Assembly: GCA_036398095.1 (NCBI GenBank)
Contig: DASWHR010000065.1
Coordinates: 1-56,122, forward strand
Direction of reading: 5' to 3'
DNA from: DASWHR01 sp036398095
GTDB lineage: Bacteria; Actinomycetota; AC-67
DNA length: 56,122 nt
The position numbers and the translations under genes were made by a program. The notes beneath the pieces were generated by a model, which saw nothing but the letters and a program-made list of their open reading frames with translations, did no database searches and had not been told where the DNA came from. The stretch's first letter is position 1. The number at the start of each line of letters is the position of its first letter. Of the stretch, positions 25,437 to 33,796 are shown piece after piece.

Positions 25437-25451
25437 AGGGCCGAACGACCG
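25437..25451 (-). promoter_or_regulatory. Predicted DevR-type box upstream of the membrane protein / synthetase operon
   Basis: Minus-strand CGGTCGTTCGGCCCT matches GGGNCNNNNGGCCCT except at the first base. It ends 35 bp before the start codon at 25402. It is a single box without a clear partner and is weaker than the boxes further along. Confidence 0.4.
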
Positions 25452-25472
25452 TGGAATCCCGGGCCCCTCTCG

Positions 25473-25895
25473 CTAGACAGCGGCAACGACGCGGCACCGC
25501 CACATGCCCGATTCTTCGATGAACTCGCCGCCGTGGGACACGCCTTTCGGCAGCGGGCCGATGATGTCGAGCGCGTCGACCGGCGCGACGTCGAAGACGC
25601 CCGCGATGCCTCCGTCGTCGGATTCATCCAGGGTCAAGTGCACCGGGATTGTGCTCGCCACGTCCACGAGAAAGATGATCTCGTCCAGGAGAGCGGCGAG
25701 CATCTCGATGTCGGATGCGGCATCGATTCCGACCGAGACCGGCTCCGTGGCCGGCACGTCTCGGACTTCGGCGAACGTCTCGATGAATGCGCGGGCCGCT
25801 TCTTCGAAGCATCGGACGCGCGTGGGCGCCCAGGCTTCGATCATCACATCCGCCGTGTGCGGAAGGATCCGATGTCCCGCGTCGGTGTCGTCCAC
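25473..25895 (-). CDS. Archease
   Basis: 140 residues from GTG 25895; an upstream ATG at 25940 would add 15 Arg-rich residues and lies across a predicted regulatory palindrome. Archease features are HRILPHTADVMIEAW at the start, FEEAARAFIETF, the acidic LLDEIIFLVD segment and a C-terminal beta hairpin. Archease activates the RNA ligase RtcB by promoting guanylylation and metal loading. No rtcB gene lies in this window, so the partner must be elsewhere or the protein has another role. Confidence 0.85.
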   Translation of the reverse strand: MDDTDAGHRILPHTADVMIEAWAPTRVRCFEEAARAFIETFAEVRDVPATEPVSVGIDAASDIEMLAALLDEIIFLVDVASTIPVHLTLDESDDGGIAGVFDVAPVDALDIIGPLPKGVSHGGEFIEESGMWRCRVVAAV

Positions 25896-25920
25896 GCCTC
25901 TACCGTACTCCCCGCGAAAA

Positions 25921-25958
25921 GGGCGCATGCGCCCCCGCAACCCGGGCCGTCCGGCCCT
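25921..25958 (+). promoter_or_regulatory. Two predicted DevR-type boxes in front of universal stress protein 1
   Basis: GGGCGCATGCGCCC (25921-25934) is a perfect palindrome, and GGGCCGTCCGGCCCT (25944-25958) matches the box shared by several other stress-gene promoters here. Their starts are 23 bp apart, two helical turns. The second ends 55 bp before the ATG at 26014. Confidence 0.6.
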
Positions 25959-26013
25959 TCACTCCTGCGACCGAATCGGCTACGGTGAGACAGACCAACG
26001 GAAGGAGACGATC

Positions 26014-26457
26014 ATGCCCAGCGGACGAATCGTCGTTGGAATCGACGGGTCCGAAGGATCCGAGCGTGCGGTGCGCTGGTGCGCGGACTACGGCGCGCGG
26101 TTCGGCTTCGAAGTGGTCGCCGTGCACGCGGTCGTGCTGCCGGCCGCAGCCTGGGTGGTTCCGGGCGGCGGACATGCGATCGCACAGGCGGAGGAGACGC
26201 GCGAGAAGCTGGAGCCGATCGCTCGGGGCCGCTGGTGCGCGCCGCTGGAGGAATCCGGTGTCAAACACGACGTGCTCTTGGTCGAGGGCAACCCGGCATG
26301 GATGCTGATGGATGTCGCCGAGCGCGAAGACGCTGAGATGATCGTGGTCGGAAGCCGCGGCCACGGCGGATTCGGCGAGCTGCTGCTGGGCAGCACGAGC
26401 CATCAACTCGCTCATCACACGAAGCGGCCGCTGGTGATCGTTCCGCCCGCGCGCTGA
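26014..26457 (+). CDS. Universal stress protein 1
   Basis: 147 residues, one UspA domain. VVGIDGSEGSERAVRW is the first strand and loop. The ATP-binding signature G-x2-G-x9-G-S is intact in VVGSRGHGGFGELLLGS, so it should bind ATP. GAAGGAGA precedes the ATG. Small Usp proteins are markers of the DosR dormancy regulon in mycobacteria. It is convergent with a second Usp gene, their stops one base apart, and is preceded by predicted DevR-type boxes. Confidence 0.93.
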   Translation: MPSGRIVVGIDGSEGSERAVRWCADYGARFGFEVVAVHAVVLPAAAWVVPGGGHAIAQAEETREKLEPIARGRWCAPLEESGVKHDVLLVEGNPAWMLMDVAEREDAEMIVVGSRGHGGFGELLLGSTSHQLAHHTKRPLVIVPPAR

Positions 26458-26458
26458 C

Positions 26459-26902
26459 TCACTTCTTCGCGGGCCGGATGATCACGACGGGCACGTCGGC
26501 GTGGTGCGACACATGGGAGCTGACGCTGCCGAGCAGCATCTCCTTGAACCCGCTCCGACCGTGCGCACCGACGACGATCATGTCCGCGTTGATCGTGCGC
26601 GCGGTATCCAGGATCGCGCCCGCCGGGTTGCCTTCAACGACCTCCGCCTGAAAGTTCACGCCGGCTTCGCGGAGCGGAGCAACCCAACGCCCCTCCATCT
26701 CTTCGCGAGCCGCCTTCAGCAGCGTCTTGTCGTCAACGGACGCGAACGCTCCCTCGCTGACGCCGAGCACGGTGAGAAGATCGAAGGCGTGCACGGCGGT
26801 GACCTCGAGGCTCAAGTCGCTCGCAAGGTCCACGACCCAACGCATCGCGTGCTCGCCGCCTTCGGATCCGTCCACTCCCAGTACGACCCGTCGGGTCCTC
26901 AC
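26459..26902 (-). CDS. Universal stress protein 2
   Basis: 147 residues, one UspA domain with intact ATP signature (GAHGRSGFKEMLLGS). It begins VVLGVDGSEGGEHAMRW. It follows the OsmC gene by 15 bp on the same strand and so is the second gene of an osmC-usp operon driven from the boxes at 27.4 kb. It differs clearly from the Usp at 26014, so the pair is not a recent duplication. Confidence 0.93.
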   Translation of the reverse strand: MRTRRVVLGVDGSEGGEHAMRWVVDLASDLSLEVTAVHAFDLLTVLGVSEGAFASVDDKTLLKAAREEMEGRWVAPLREAGVNFQAEVVEGNPAGAILDTARTINADMIVVGAHGRSGFKEMLLGSVSSHVSHHADVPVVIIRPAKK

Positions 26903-26917
26903 AAACGGCTCCTTTCG

Positions 26918-27340
26918 CTATGCGGCCGAGCCGCCTGCCACGGCTACCGGGTGCAGCATGATCCGAACCGCCGGCGGGTTCATGAGCGTATTGTGCACCG
27001 TACACGCCTCGACGACGCGTTGCAGCGGCTCGCGGCGCTTGTCCGGGAACGCGGCCGGGAGCGAGATGTCGATCGCGATGCCGGTGACGCGAGCCGGGCG
27101 ATCCTCGCTCATCTCGAAATCGCAGTCCACGCGCCAAACGCCGGCGTCGATCTGATGCCGCCGGAAGTAGCGGCCGGCATAGAACGCGACGCACGCGGCG
27201 AGCCCGGCGACGAACAACTCGGTCGGCGTCGGCCCAAGATCGGCGGCATCGCCGGCCGGCTGATCCACGACCAGGCCGTGGTGGCGAATCCCGACGTGAT
27301 AGTGATCGTCGTGTTCGGGGCGGATCGTGATGCGTGCCAT
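26918..27340 (-). CDS. OsmC-family peroxiredoxin-like protein
   Basis: 140 residues from ATG 27340 (GAAAGG upstream); the longer reading to 27712 crosses the promoter and SDR gene and is not credible. The two OsmC redox cysteines are visible in GLAACVAFYAGRYF and VVEACTVHNTLMNPP, and PTPTELFVAGLAAC is the family signature. OsmC/Ohr proteins reduce organic hydroperoxides, or related thiol substrates, with a dithiol reductant. First gene of an operon with a universal stress protein; a predicted DevR-type box faces it. Confidence 0.9.
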   Translation of the reverse strand: MARITIRPEHDDHYHVGIRHHGLVVDQPAGDAADLGPTPTELFVAGLAACVAFYAGRYFRRHQIDAGVWRVDCDFEMSEDRPARVTGIAIDISLPAAFPDKRREPLQRVVEACTVHNTLMNPPAVRIMLHPVAVAGGSAA

Positions 27341-27398
27341 GGCAGAGCCTTTCGTAACGGGACGCTGCCAAATGTACCGGCGGCCGGCGCGGCCCGGC

Positions 27399-27436
27399 AG
27401 GGCCACCGGACCCGTCCTCGCGGGGCCGGTGGCCTC
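27399..27436. promoter_or_regulatory. Pair of outward-facing DevR-type boxes between osmC and SDR genes
   Basis: AGGGCCACCGGACCC (27399-27413) reads GGGTCCGGTGGCCCT followed by GCC on the minus strand, facing osmC. GGGGCCGGTGGCCTC (27422-27436) reads on the plus strand, facing the SDR gene. The starts are 23 bp apart; distances to the start codons are 58 and 66 bp. Confidence 0.6.
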
Positions 27437-27502
27437 TGCCGCGACGAGATTCGGTCGCGTGATGATGGCCGATGAGACCGAGAAGCGCGAGGAGGATCCG
27501 AC

Positions 27503-28297
27503 ATGACCTGGGGACCGTTCGGAGTCAAGGGCAAGAACGTGATCGTGACCGGCGGCGCCGTGGGCATCGGCCGCGGAATCGTCGATCGATTCATCGAAGG
27601 CGGAGCCAACGTGCTGCTGGCCGACCTCGACGGTGATCAGGCGGACGCGGCCGCGAGCAAGCTGGCCGGCTCCCCGGGCCGAGCCGTCGCCATGACGGTC
27701 GACGTGTCGCACGACGGCGCAGGCACGAAGATGGTCGAGCGGTGCGTCGCCGAATTCGGATCCGTGGATGTGCTCGTCAACAACGCCGGGATCTACCCGC
27801 AGATCCCGATGGTTGACATGACCTCAGAAATGTTCGACCGCGTCTACCGCATCAATCTGCGCGGCCTCGCATTCGCCTCGCAAGCCGCTGCCAAGCAGAT
27901 GATCGCCCAAGGCGCCGGAGGCGTCATCGTCAACATCTCTTCCATCGACGCGTTCCGTCCTTCGATGGTGGGGCTGGCCGCCTACGACGCATCCAAAGGC
28001 GGCGTGACGATGTTCACCAAGAATCTCGCGCTCGAGCTGGCGCCCCACGGGATTCGCGTCATTGCGATCGCTCCCGGCGGGATCCGCACCGAGGGAGTGT
28101 CCAAGCCGATGGAGGGAAGCGGGATGACTCCGCAGCAGCAAGACGAGATGATCCGTGCGTTCATCGAGCGCATCCCGATGAAGCGGATGGGAGAGCCGGA
28201 CGACATCGCCACCGTCGCCGTGTTTCTTGCCTCCAGCGGCGCCGGATACATCACAGGCACGACGATCGTCGTGGACGGCGGCGCGCTGCTGACCTAG
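27503..28297 (+). CDS. Short-chain dehydrogenase/reductase
   Basis: 264 residues of classical SDR. The cofactor loop TGGAVGIG is at about 16-23 and LADLD ends strand 2, its Asp favouring NAD(H). NNAG follows, with the catalytic Ser in ISSIDAF and Y-x3-K in YDASK. The C-terminal GYITGTTIVVDGG is typical. The substrate alcohol or ketone is unknown. GAGGAGG precedes the ATG. It is divergent from osmC with DevR-type boxes between, which puts it in the predicted redox-dormancy regulon. Confidence 0.92.
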   Translation: MTWGPFGVKGKNVIVTGGAVGIGRGIVDRFIEGGANVLLADLDGDQADAAASKLAGSPGRAVAMTVDVSHDGAGTKMVERCVAEFGSVDVLVNNAGIYPQIPMVDMTSEMFDRVYRINLRGLAFASQAAAKQMIAQGAGGVIVNISSIDAFRPSMVGLAAYDASKGGVTMFTKNLALELAPHGIRVIAIAPGGIRTEGVSKPMEGSGMTPQQQDEMIRAFIERIPMKRMGEPDDIATVAVFLASSGAGYITGTTIVVDGGALLT

Positions 28298-28324
28298 GAG
28301 CGCTGCCGTCGCACACTCAGATCG

Positions 28325-28576
28325 TCAAGACGGCAACGCCGTCGATGCGCCCGATCCATTGCCGACGAATACCGGCTCTCGATCCTCGCCGGCGCCCGCA
28401 GGCAGGTCGGCCGCCGCGTGCTCCCGAAGTTCTTGCAGCTTCGGCATCGCCATGGCCTTCAACTGCGCGGCGCGCTCCTTTGCGACGGCGCGGCGTTGCG
28501 GGCCGCGCTCGGAGTCCATGAAGTAGGCCACCGCGGCGCCGGCGGCCGCGGCGACGAGCAGGGTCCTGATCTTCAT
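28325..28576 (-). CDS. YtxH-like small membrane-anchored protein
   Basis: 83 residues: MKIRTLLVAAAAGAAVAYFMD is an N-terminal hydrophobic segment, followed by GPQRRAVAKERAAQLKAMA, a charged amphipathic helix, as in YtxH-type stress proteins. Its ATG overlaps the stop of the upstream desaturase by one base (TGATG), so it is translationally coupled to it. It may sit at the membrane with the desaturase. Function unknown. Confidence 0.7.
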   Translation of the reverse strand: MKIRTLLVAAAAGAAVAYFMDSERGPQRRAVAKERAAQLKAMAMPKLQELREHAAADLPAGAGEDREPVFVGNGSGASTALPS

Positions 28577-29541
28577 CACGTCACGCTCCCTTCTCGCTCG
28601 GCAGCGGATCTGCGACGGGTGCGCAGGATCTCGTCCCGGCCGGGTCGCCGCGCGTTTCGCCCGAGCCCGGCCGCGCACAGGGCGCGGATGAGCATCGTTC
28701 CCGGATCGACCTGCCACCATCGAAGCCCGAGCCTCGACGACGACGGAAACGCGTGATGATTGTTGTGCCACGCCTCACCGAACGAGATGAACGCGAGCGG
28801 CCAGACGTTCCGGCTCTCTTCCTTCGTGTCATACGGGCGGCGGCCGAAGAAGTGGCAGATCGAGTTGATGCTGAACGTCACGTGGTGGAGCAGGAAGATG
28901 CGCACGAGGCTGCCCCACAGGAAGGCGGTCGCCGCCCCGGCCCACGTGCCGGTGATCGCGTAGCCGAGCGCCGGCGGGATCAGAACCGACAAGGCCACCC
29001 ACAGCGGAAATGCGCGATCGATCCATCGCATCGCCGGATCCTTCAGCAGATCCGGCGCCCAGCGGTCCGGGTCGGTTCGCTCGGGACCGAGCAGCCATCC
29101 CATGTGCGCGAACCACAATCCCCGCAGGATTCCCTTCACGCCTTGCGCGGCATCCAGATGCGGCGAGTGCGGATCGCCGGGACGGTCTGCGAACGCATGA
29201 TGCCGGCGGTGCGTCGCAACCCACTTGATCACGCCCATCTCGATCGACATCGACCCGGCGACGGCGAGTACGGCCCGAACCGGCCGCACGGCGTCATAGG
29301 TCTTGTGGGCGAACAGGCGATGGAAGCCGGCGCTGACGCCCAATCCGGTGAAGGCGTACGTGCCGGCGAAGATCGCGGCATCGACGCCGCTAAGGCCGCG
29401 TCCCCACAACGACCAGATTGCGATCCCGACCCCGAGCAACGGAACGATGCTGAAGGCCAGCAGCGTCGTCTGATGGAACCGGGATTGGCGGGGGGTCAAC
29501 ACAACGATCCCCGGGACCCGTTCCGGCGCGGTGATGTTCAT
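28576..29541 (-). CDS. Acyl-CoA (delta-9 type) fatty acid desaturase 2
   Basis: 321 residues, paralogue of the desaturase at 20662-21612. Histidine boxes are HRLFAH (H74, H79), HRRHH (H111, H114, H115) and a late HNNHH, set among predicted membrane helices. GGGAGGAAA precedes the ATG. Its mRNA continues into the YtxH-like gene. A canonical DevR-type box lies about 66 bp upstream in the divergent gap with the hemerythrin-like gene. An oxygen-requiring desaturase under a hypoxia-type box suggests membrane adjustment when oxygen falls. Confidence 0.92.
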   Translation of the reverse strand: MNITAPERVPGIVVLTPRQSRFHQTTLLAFSIVPLLGVGIAIWSLWGRGLSGVDAAIFAGTYAFTGLGVSAGFHRLFAHKTYDAVRPVRAVLAVAGSMSIEMGVIKWVATHRRHHAFADRPGDPHSPHLDAAQGVKGILRGLWFAHMGWLLGPERTDPDRWAPDLLKDPAMRWIDRAFPLWVALSVLIPPALGYAITGTWAGAATAFLWGSLVRIFLLHHVTFSINSICHFFGRRPYDTKEESRNVWPLAFISFGEAWHNNHHAFPSSSRLGLRWWQVDPGTMLIRALCAAGLGRNARRPGRDEILRTRRRSAAEREGSVT

Positions 29542-29607
29542 CGATTTCCTCCCAAAAGACTCCTCGTCGAGCCAACCCTAACATTCGGGCTCGGGCACCA
29601 CACTGCC

Positions 29608-29622
29608 GGGACCTTCGGCCCT
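29608..29622 (+). promoter_or_regulatory. Predicted DevR-type box between desaturase 2 and hemerythrin-like gene
   Basis: GGGACCTTCGGCCCT is the copy closest to mycobacterial DosR boxes, which are built around GGGAC and GTCCC/GGCCC half sites. It ends 50 bp before the hemerythrin-like ATG and lies 66 bp from the desaturase start on the other strand. A degenerate GGGTCGCACCCT follows at 29629. Confidence 0.65.
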
Positions 29623-29672
29623 GCTCGCGGGTCGCACCCTGCGGATAGCCTCGCGGAAAGGAGGCGACGCAG

Positions 29673-30104
29673 ATGCCCATCGAACACGCACGAATCCGGA
29701 CGAACGAGGCGACAGTCGAAGGCGCCGTCGCGACCCTGGAGCGCCTGGCGCACCTCGGCGTGGTCCCCGACGGAATCCCCGACGCGTTGCGCGACCTGCG
29801 CGCGGCGCTCGAGGAGCATTGCCGGCAGATGGACGCCAAAGGAGGATTCGAGCAGATCGTTCGGGAAGATCCCCGTTTGAGCCACGACGTCGACAAGCTC
29901 CGGGCCGAACATGTCGCGATCCGCGCGATCGTCGGCGCGCTAATCGACGACGTCGGACACGCGCCGACGCTGCACCATCCGGTGATTCTGCTGGCGCTGC
30001 TTGAGCGAGTCCACGAACTGGTTGTCGCCGCCGAGCGTCATCACGAGCACCACTCGGACGTGGTGCACGAGGCGTTTGTAGCCGACACCGGCGCGCTCGA
30101 CTGA
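29673..30104 (+). CDS. Hemerythrin-like histidine-rich helical protein
   Basis: 143 residues, predicted all-helical. Histidines and acidic residues are spaced as in HHE/hemerythrin domains: LEEHCRQMD, LSHDVDKLRAEHVAIRAI, LHHPVILL, and RHHEHHSDVVHEAF near the end. It may bind a di-iron centre for oxygen or nitric oxide, but the ligand set is not certain by eye. AAGGAGG precedes the ATG. It lies just downstream of the best DevR-type box. Confidence 0.65.
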   Translation: MPIEHARIRTNEATVEGAVATLERLAHLGVVPDGIPDALRDLRAALEEHCRQMDAKGGFEQIVREDPRLSHDVDKLRAEHVAIRAIVGALIDDVGHAPTLHHPVILLALLERVHELVVAAERHHEHHSDVVHEAFVADTGALD

Positions 30105-30115
30105 AGGAGTCGTCG

Positions 30116-31177
30116 TTACCGAAGGCCGAGTTCGCCGCGCATCGCGGCGGCGGAACGAGCGGCGAGCGCCGGCACGCCCCATTCGAGTTCCGCGAAGAGG
30201 GGATGATCGGTGATGCCGGCTTTGAAGCGCCGGTAGGACCCTTCCATGATGATCGCGATCTTCCAGCCACCGAGCGCCGCATACCAGTCGATCGCCGACA
30301 CGTCCTCGCCGGTCGCGTCCGCGTAGCCGGCCAGCAGTTCGCGCCGGCGCGGAAACCCGTCGCGATCCATGACGCTGGACACGGTTAAGCCGAACGAGGC
30401 GTCACCGGGGTCACGCCACCAGTACAGCATCCATCCCAGATCGGCCATCGGATCGCCGAGCGTGGACATCTCCCAGTCCACGACCGCGATCAATCGCGCA
30501 GGCGAGGCGGGCGCGAAGATCACATTGTCGAGCTTGTAGTCGCCGTGCACGATGGTCGCGCGCCGCTGCGTGGGAATGTTCTCGGCCAGCCACTTGCCGA
30601 CCGTTTCGATGTCGGGCACGTCGCGGAACCGCGCCAGCTCCCAAAGCTGATTCATGCGGCGAAGCTGCCGCTCCAAATAGCCGTCGGGCTTGCCGAATCC
30701 TTCGAGTCCCACTGCCTGGTAGTCGATCGCCTGCAGCGCGGACAGCGTGTCGAGCAACGCGTCCGCCATCGCTGCGCGGTCTTCCATCGACGCGAGCGCA
30801 TCGGGAAGCTCGGTGCGCACGACCAGCCCGTCCACCGGCTCCATCAGATAGAAGGGAGCGCCGATCACGGCGGTGTCGGTGCAGAGCATGACCGGCGGCG
30901 GCACCGGAACCGGCGCGCCGTTTTCGTGGAGCGCGTTCATCACGCGATATTCACGCGTCACGTCGAAGGCGCTGGGCGGCAGATCGCCGCGCGGCGGCCG
31001 GCGCAGCACCACGCGCCAGCCGTCGCCTTCGACCATGAACGTCAGGCACGACTGTCCCTGTCCGAGCCGGCGGACGCCGAACTCGCCCCCGTAGTGCGGC
31101 AGCGTCGCGGCCAGATATCGTGCAAGGCCGCCCGGATCGACGGCGAGCGCATCCTCGGGCGCGATCGCAGGCGTCAC
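30116..31177 (-). CDS. Phosphotransferase-family kinase (ACAD10/11 N-domain type)
   Basis: 353 residues from the GTG that overlaps the upstream acyl-CoA dehydrogenase stop (GTGA). It has the aminoglycoside-phosphotransferase/choline-kinase fold: nucleotide region QGQSCLTFMVEG, catalytic loop HGDYKLDN and metal loop VVDWE. In eukaryotic ACAD10/11 the same kinase domain is fused to an acyl-CoA dehydrogenase and phosphorylates 4-hydroxyacyl-CoAs so that they can be eliminated and oxidised. The coupled pair here looks like the unfused bacterial version. Confidence 0.85.
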   Translation of the reverse strand: MTPAIAPEDALAVDPGGLARYLAATLPHYGGEFGVRRLGQGQSCLTFMVEGDGWRVVLRRPPRGDLPPSAFDVTREYRVMNALHENGAPVPVPPPVMLCTDTAVIGAPFYLMEPVDGLVVRTELPDALASMEDRAAMADALLDTLSALQAIDYQAVGLEGFGKPDGYLERQLRRMNQLWELARFRDVPDIETVGKWLAENIPTQRRATIVHGDYKLDNVIFAPASPARLIAVVDWEMSTLGDPMADLGWMLYWWRDPGDASFGLTVSSVMDRDGFPRRRELLAGYADATGEDVSAIDWYAALGGWKIAIIMEGSYRRFKAGITDHPLFAELEWGVPALAARSAAAMRGELGLR

Positions 31178-32397
31178 GCCTTCGCCCCGTCCGGGATGTA
31201 GCGGGCCAGCTCGCGCCGCGCCAGCACCATCAGATGCACGTCGTCGGGACCGTCGGCGATGCGCAGCGTCCGCGCGCCGGCGTACATCGCCGCCAGCGGC
31301 ACATCGTCGCTGACCCCCATGCCGCCGTGAATCTGGATCGCGCGGTCGATCACGCTCAGCGCGGCGCGCGGCACGGCAACCTTGATCGCCGAGATTTCGA
31401 CGCGGGCGGCTTCTTTGCCGAACGTGTCGATCAGCCATGCGGCCTTGAGCACCAGCAGCCGCGCCTGCTCGATCTCGATCCGCGATTCGGCGATCTGGCT
31501 TTGGACGACGCCCTGCTGTGCCAGACGCTTGCCGAACGCCTCCCGCGCCAGCGCGCGTGCACACATCAGATCGAAGGCGCGCTCGGCCATCCCGATCGCA
31601 CGCATGCAATGATGGATGCGGCCGGGGCCAAGCCGCGATTGCGCGATCCGGAAGCCACCGCCTTCTTCGCCGAGCAGGTTCGTGACCGGCACGCGCACAT
31701 CGGTGAACTCGACTTCGCAATGGCCGTGCCCTTCGTCGTATCCGAAGACCGGCAGGGTCCTGATCACGTTCACGCCGGGCGCGTCGATCGGGACGAGCAC
31801 CATCGACTGCCGCGCATACGGGTCGGCGTCGGGATTGGTTACTCCCATGAAGACCAGAATCTTGCAGCGCGGATCGGCCGCGCCGGACGTCCACCATTTC
31901 CGGCCGTTGATCACGTACTGGTCGCCGTCGCGCTCGATCCGCGCCGCGATGTTGCGCGCGTCCGACGAGGCGACGTCCGGTTCGGTCATGGCGAACGCCG
32001 AGCGGATCTCGCCGTTCAAAAGCGGCTCGAGCCATTGCTTGTGGTGCTCGTCGGTTCCGAACTCGGCGATGATCTCCATGTTGCCGGTGTCCGGAGCCGA
32101 GCAGTTGAGCGCTTCGGGTGCGATGTGCGCGGCGCGGCCGGTGATCTCGGCAAGCGGCGCGTACTCGGAGACGGTCAGGCCCGCCCCGTAGGCAGGATCG
32201 GGAAGGAACAAGTTCCACAGGCCCCGCGCGCGTGCCTCTTTCTTCAGGTCTTCCATCACCGGCGGACTGTGATGAGGATCGGGCAGCGCAGCGACTTGCT
32301 CATGCCAGATGCGCTCGGCCGGGTACACGTGCGAGTCCATGAAGTCGAGCAGTTCCTTGCGCAGCGCTTCGACTTTCGGGCTGAAGGCGAAATCCAT
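31174..32397 (-). CDS. Acyl-CoA dehydrogenase (ACAD11-like)
   Basis: 407 residues, FAD-dependent. FAMTEPDVASSDARNI is the conserved flavin/substrate signature, INGRKWWTSGA follows, and the C-terminal IQIHGGMGVSDDVPLA contributes to the FAD pocket. The length suits an ACAD without extra domains. It should desaturate an acyl-CoA at C2-C3 and pass electrons to ETF. The downstream kinase gene overlaps its stop, which points to joint breakdown of hydroxylated fatty acids. Start chosen at ATG 32397 (MDFAFSPKVEAL), the family N-terminus. Confidence 0.93.
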   Translation of the reverse strand: MDFAFSPKVEALRKELLDFMDSHVYPAERIWHEQVAALPDPHHSPPVMEDLKKEARARGLWNLFLPDPAYGAGLTVSEYAPLAEITGRAAHIAPEALNCSAPDTGNMEIIAEFGTDEHHKQWLEPLLNGEIRSAFAMTEPDVASSDARNIAARIERDGDQYVINGRKWWTSGAADPRCKILVFMGVTNPDADPYARQSMVLVPIDAPGVNVIRTLPVFGYDEGHGHCEVEFTDVRVPVTNLLGEEGGGFRIAQSRLGPGRIHHCMRAIGMAERAFDLMCARALAREAFGKRLAQQGVVQSQIAESRIEIEQARLLVLKAAWLIDTFGKEAARVEISAIKVAVPRAALSVIDRAIQIHGGMGVSDDVPLAAMYAGARTLRIADGPDDVHLMVLARRELARYIPDGAKA

Positions 32398-32429
32398 GGC
32401 ACATCCCCTTCGCGACGACGACCCCCGAA

Positions 32430-33674
32430 CTATAACGGGGTCGGTTGTTCGGGCGGGATCCGGCGCGAGGCGTCGAGTTCGCGGAAGACCGGATTCACCA
32501 CGATGCCGAGCGTCCAGACCGCATAGGCGCCCGCGACGGCAACGAAGACGACGCGAAGGCCGGCCACCTCGATCAGCCATCCGGCAAGGATCGTCCCGAC
32601 CGGGATCGACACCCACGACAACGCAAGCGCTGCGCCGAAAACCCGTCCGCGCATGTGCTCGGGGATCCGCTCGAACTGCACCGCGCCGATCACCGGGTTG
32701 AGCGGTCCGACCGCGATGCCGCTGAGCGCAAGCGCCGCAACGGCGACGGGAAGCGGCGGCAGCGTGATCAGCACCCAGAGCAGGACGCCGTGCGCGAAGA
32801 AGCCGCCGGCGAAGACGGCTCGTCGAGGCAGCCGCGGCCCGAGCCAGCCGAAGATCAGCGCGCCCAGCACGGCACCACCACCCGACGCTCCGAGCATCGC
32901 GCCGAGCGCCACGGGGCTGCCCAGCACTCGCTTCGCATAGACGGGGAGTGCGACCGAAAACAGAGGCGTGTCCAGAAAGTTGGAGACCATCACCGTGATC
33001 GCGATCCACTTGACGACGCGATCGCGAAACAAGAACCGCAAGCCGTCGGTCATCTCGCTCCAGTAGCGGCCCCGCGGTCCGCGAGCCACCCGCGCATCGG
33101 GAACGCCCAGCGCGACGGCCAGACCAGAGACGGCAAAGGTCGCGGCGTCGATCCACAACGCCGTCGTCGCCCCCGCAACGGCGATCACGAGTCCGGCGAG
33201 CGGCGCGCCGACCAGACGCGAGGTTCGCTCGATCACTTGAATCGAGGCCGTCGCGCGCTCAAGGGGCATCCCGGCGGATTGGGCCATCTGCGGCACGAGC
33301 GCCTCTCGCGCGATCACACCGGGCGCGTCGAGCAGCGAGCCGGTGAAGACCAGGGCCATCAACTGCCAGAACTCCAGCCCGACGGTCGCGTGCATCAGCG
33401 GGATCGCCGCCATCGTCGCGCCGCTGGCCAGATCCGCGACGACGCTGGTTCGCTTGAATCCGAAGCGGTCCACCAGCACGCCGCCGAAGAGCGACGCGAC
33501 CACCGTCGGCCCGTAGGACATGGCCGCCGCCAGGCCGGCACGCGCTGCGCTTCCGGTTGTTTGCAGGACGAACCAGGGAACTGCGATTCCGGCCATCACG
33601 TTGCCGGCCATGGAGACGCCGCTGGAGGACAGCAGCGCGATCAGGGGCGCTCGGGACCGCAATCCGGGCTTCAT
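32430..33674 (-). CDS. MFS transporter (MFS_3/EntS-like exporter)
   Basis: 414 residues with about 12 hydrophobic helices. The loop 2-3 motif of the major facilitator superfamily is present (GGVLVDRFGFKRT), and ARGPRGRYWSEMTDGLRFLFRD is the central cytoplasmic loop typical of MFS_3 exporters. The substrate is unknown. It stands upstream of the ACAD/kinase pair on the same strand (32-bp gap), so co-transcription is possible. It is divergent from the YbaK-like gene. Confidence 0.88.
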   Translation of the reverse strand: MKPGLRSRAPLIALLSSSGVSMAGNVMAGIAVPWFVLQTTGSAARAGLAAAMSYGPTVVASLFGGVLVDRFGFKRTSVVADLASGATMAAIPLMHATVGLEFWQLMALVFTGSLLDAPGVIAREALVPQMAQSAGMPLERATASIQVIERTSRLVGAPLAGLVIAVAGATTALWIDAATFAVSGLAVALGVPDARVARGPRGRYWSEMTDGLRFLFRDRVVKWIAITVMVSNFLDTPLFSVALPVYAKRVLGSPVALGAMLGASGGGAVLGALIFGWLGPRLPRRAVFAGGFFAHGVLLWVLITLPPLPVAVAALALSGIAVGPLNPVIGAVQFERIPEHMRGRVFGAALALSWVSIPVGTILAGWLIEVAGLRVVFVAVAGAYAVWTLGIVVNPVFRELDASRRIPPEQPTPL

Positions 33675-33796
33675 TGACGGATCAGGATAGAGCCGGGCGT
33701 CCTGCCCGGGCTGCAGGTCCCGTGTGCCGCAGGCCGAGCGGCCTATCGCCGCCGGCGCGGGGCGTCGTAGGATCGGGGTATGGGGAAGGAGGACCC

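Noticed and set aside
27341..27712. N-terminal extension of the OsmC frame
   Set aside because: It crosses the divergent promoter and part of the SDR gene; normal OsmC length starts at 27340.
28304..28335. Hairpin TGCCGTC/GACGGCA between the SDR and YtxH-like genes
   Set aside because: Only a 7-bp stem with an 18-nt loop, and it runs into the end of the YtxH-like gene; too weak for a terminator call.
33708..33744. Possible DevR-type boxes between the MFS and YbaK-like genes
   Set aside because: GGGCTGCAGGTCCC and AGGCCGAGCGGCCT are palindromic but lack the GGCCCT half site and the right length; too weak to count.
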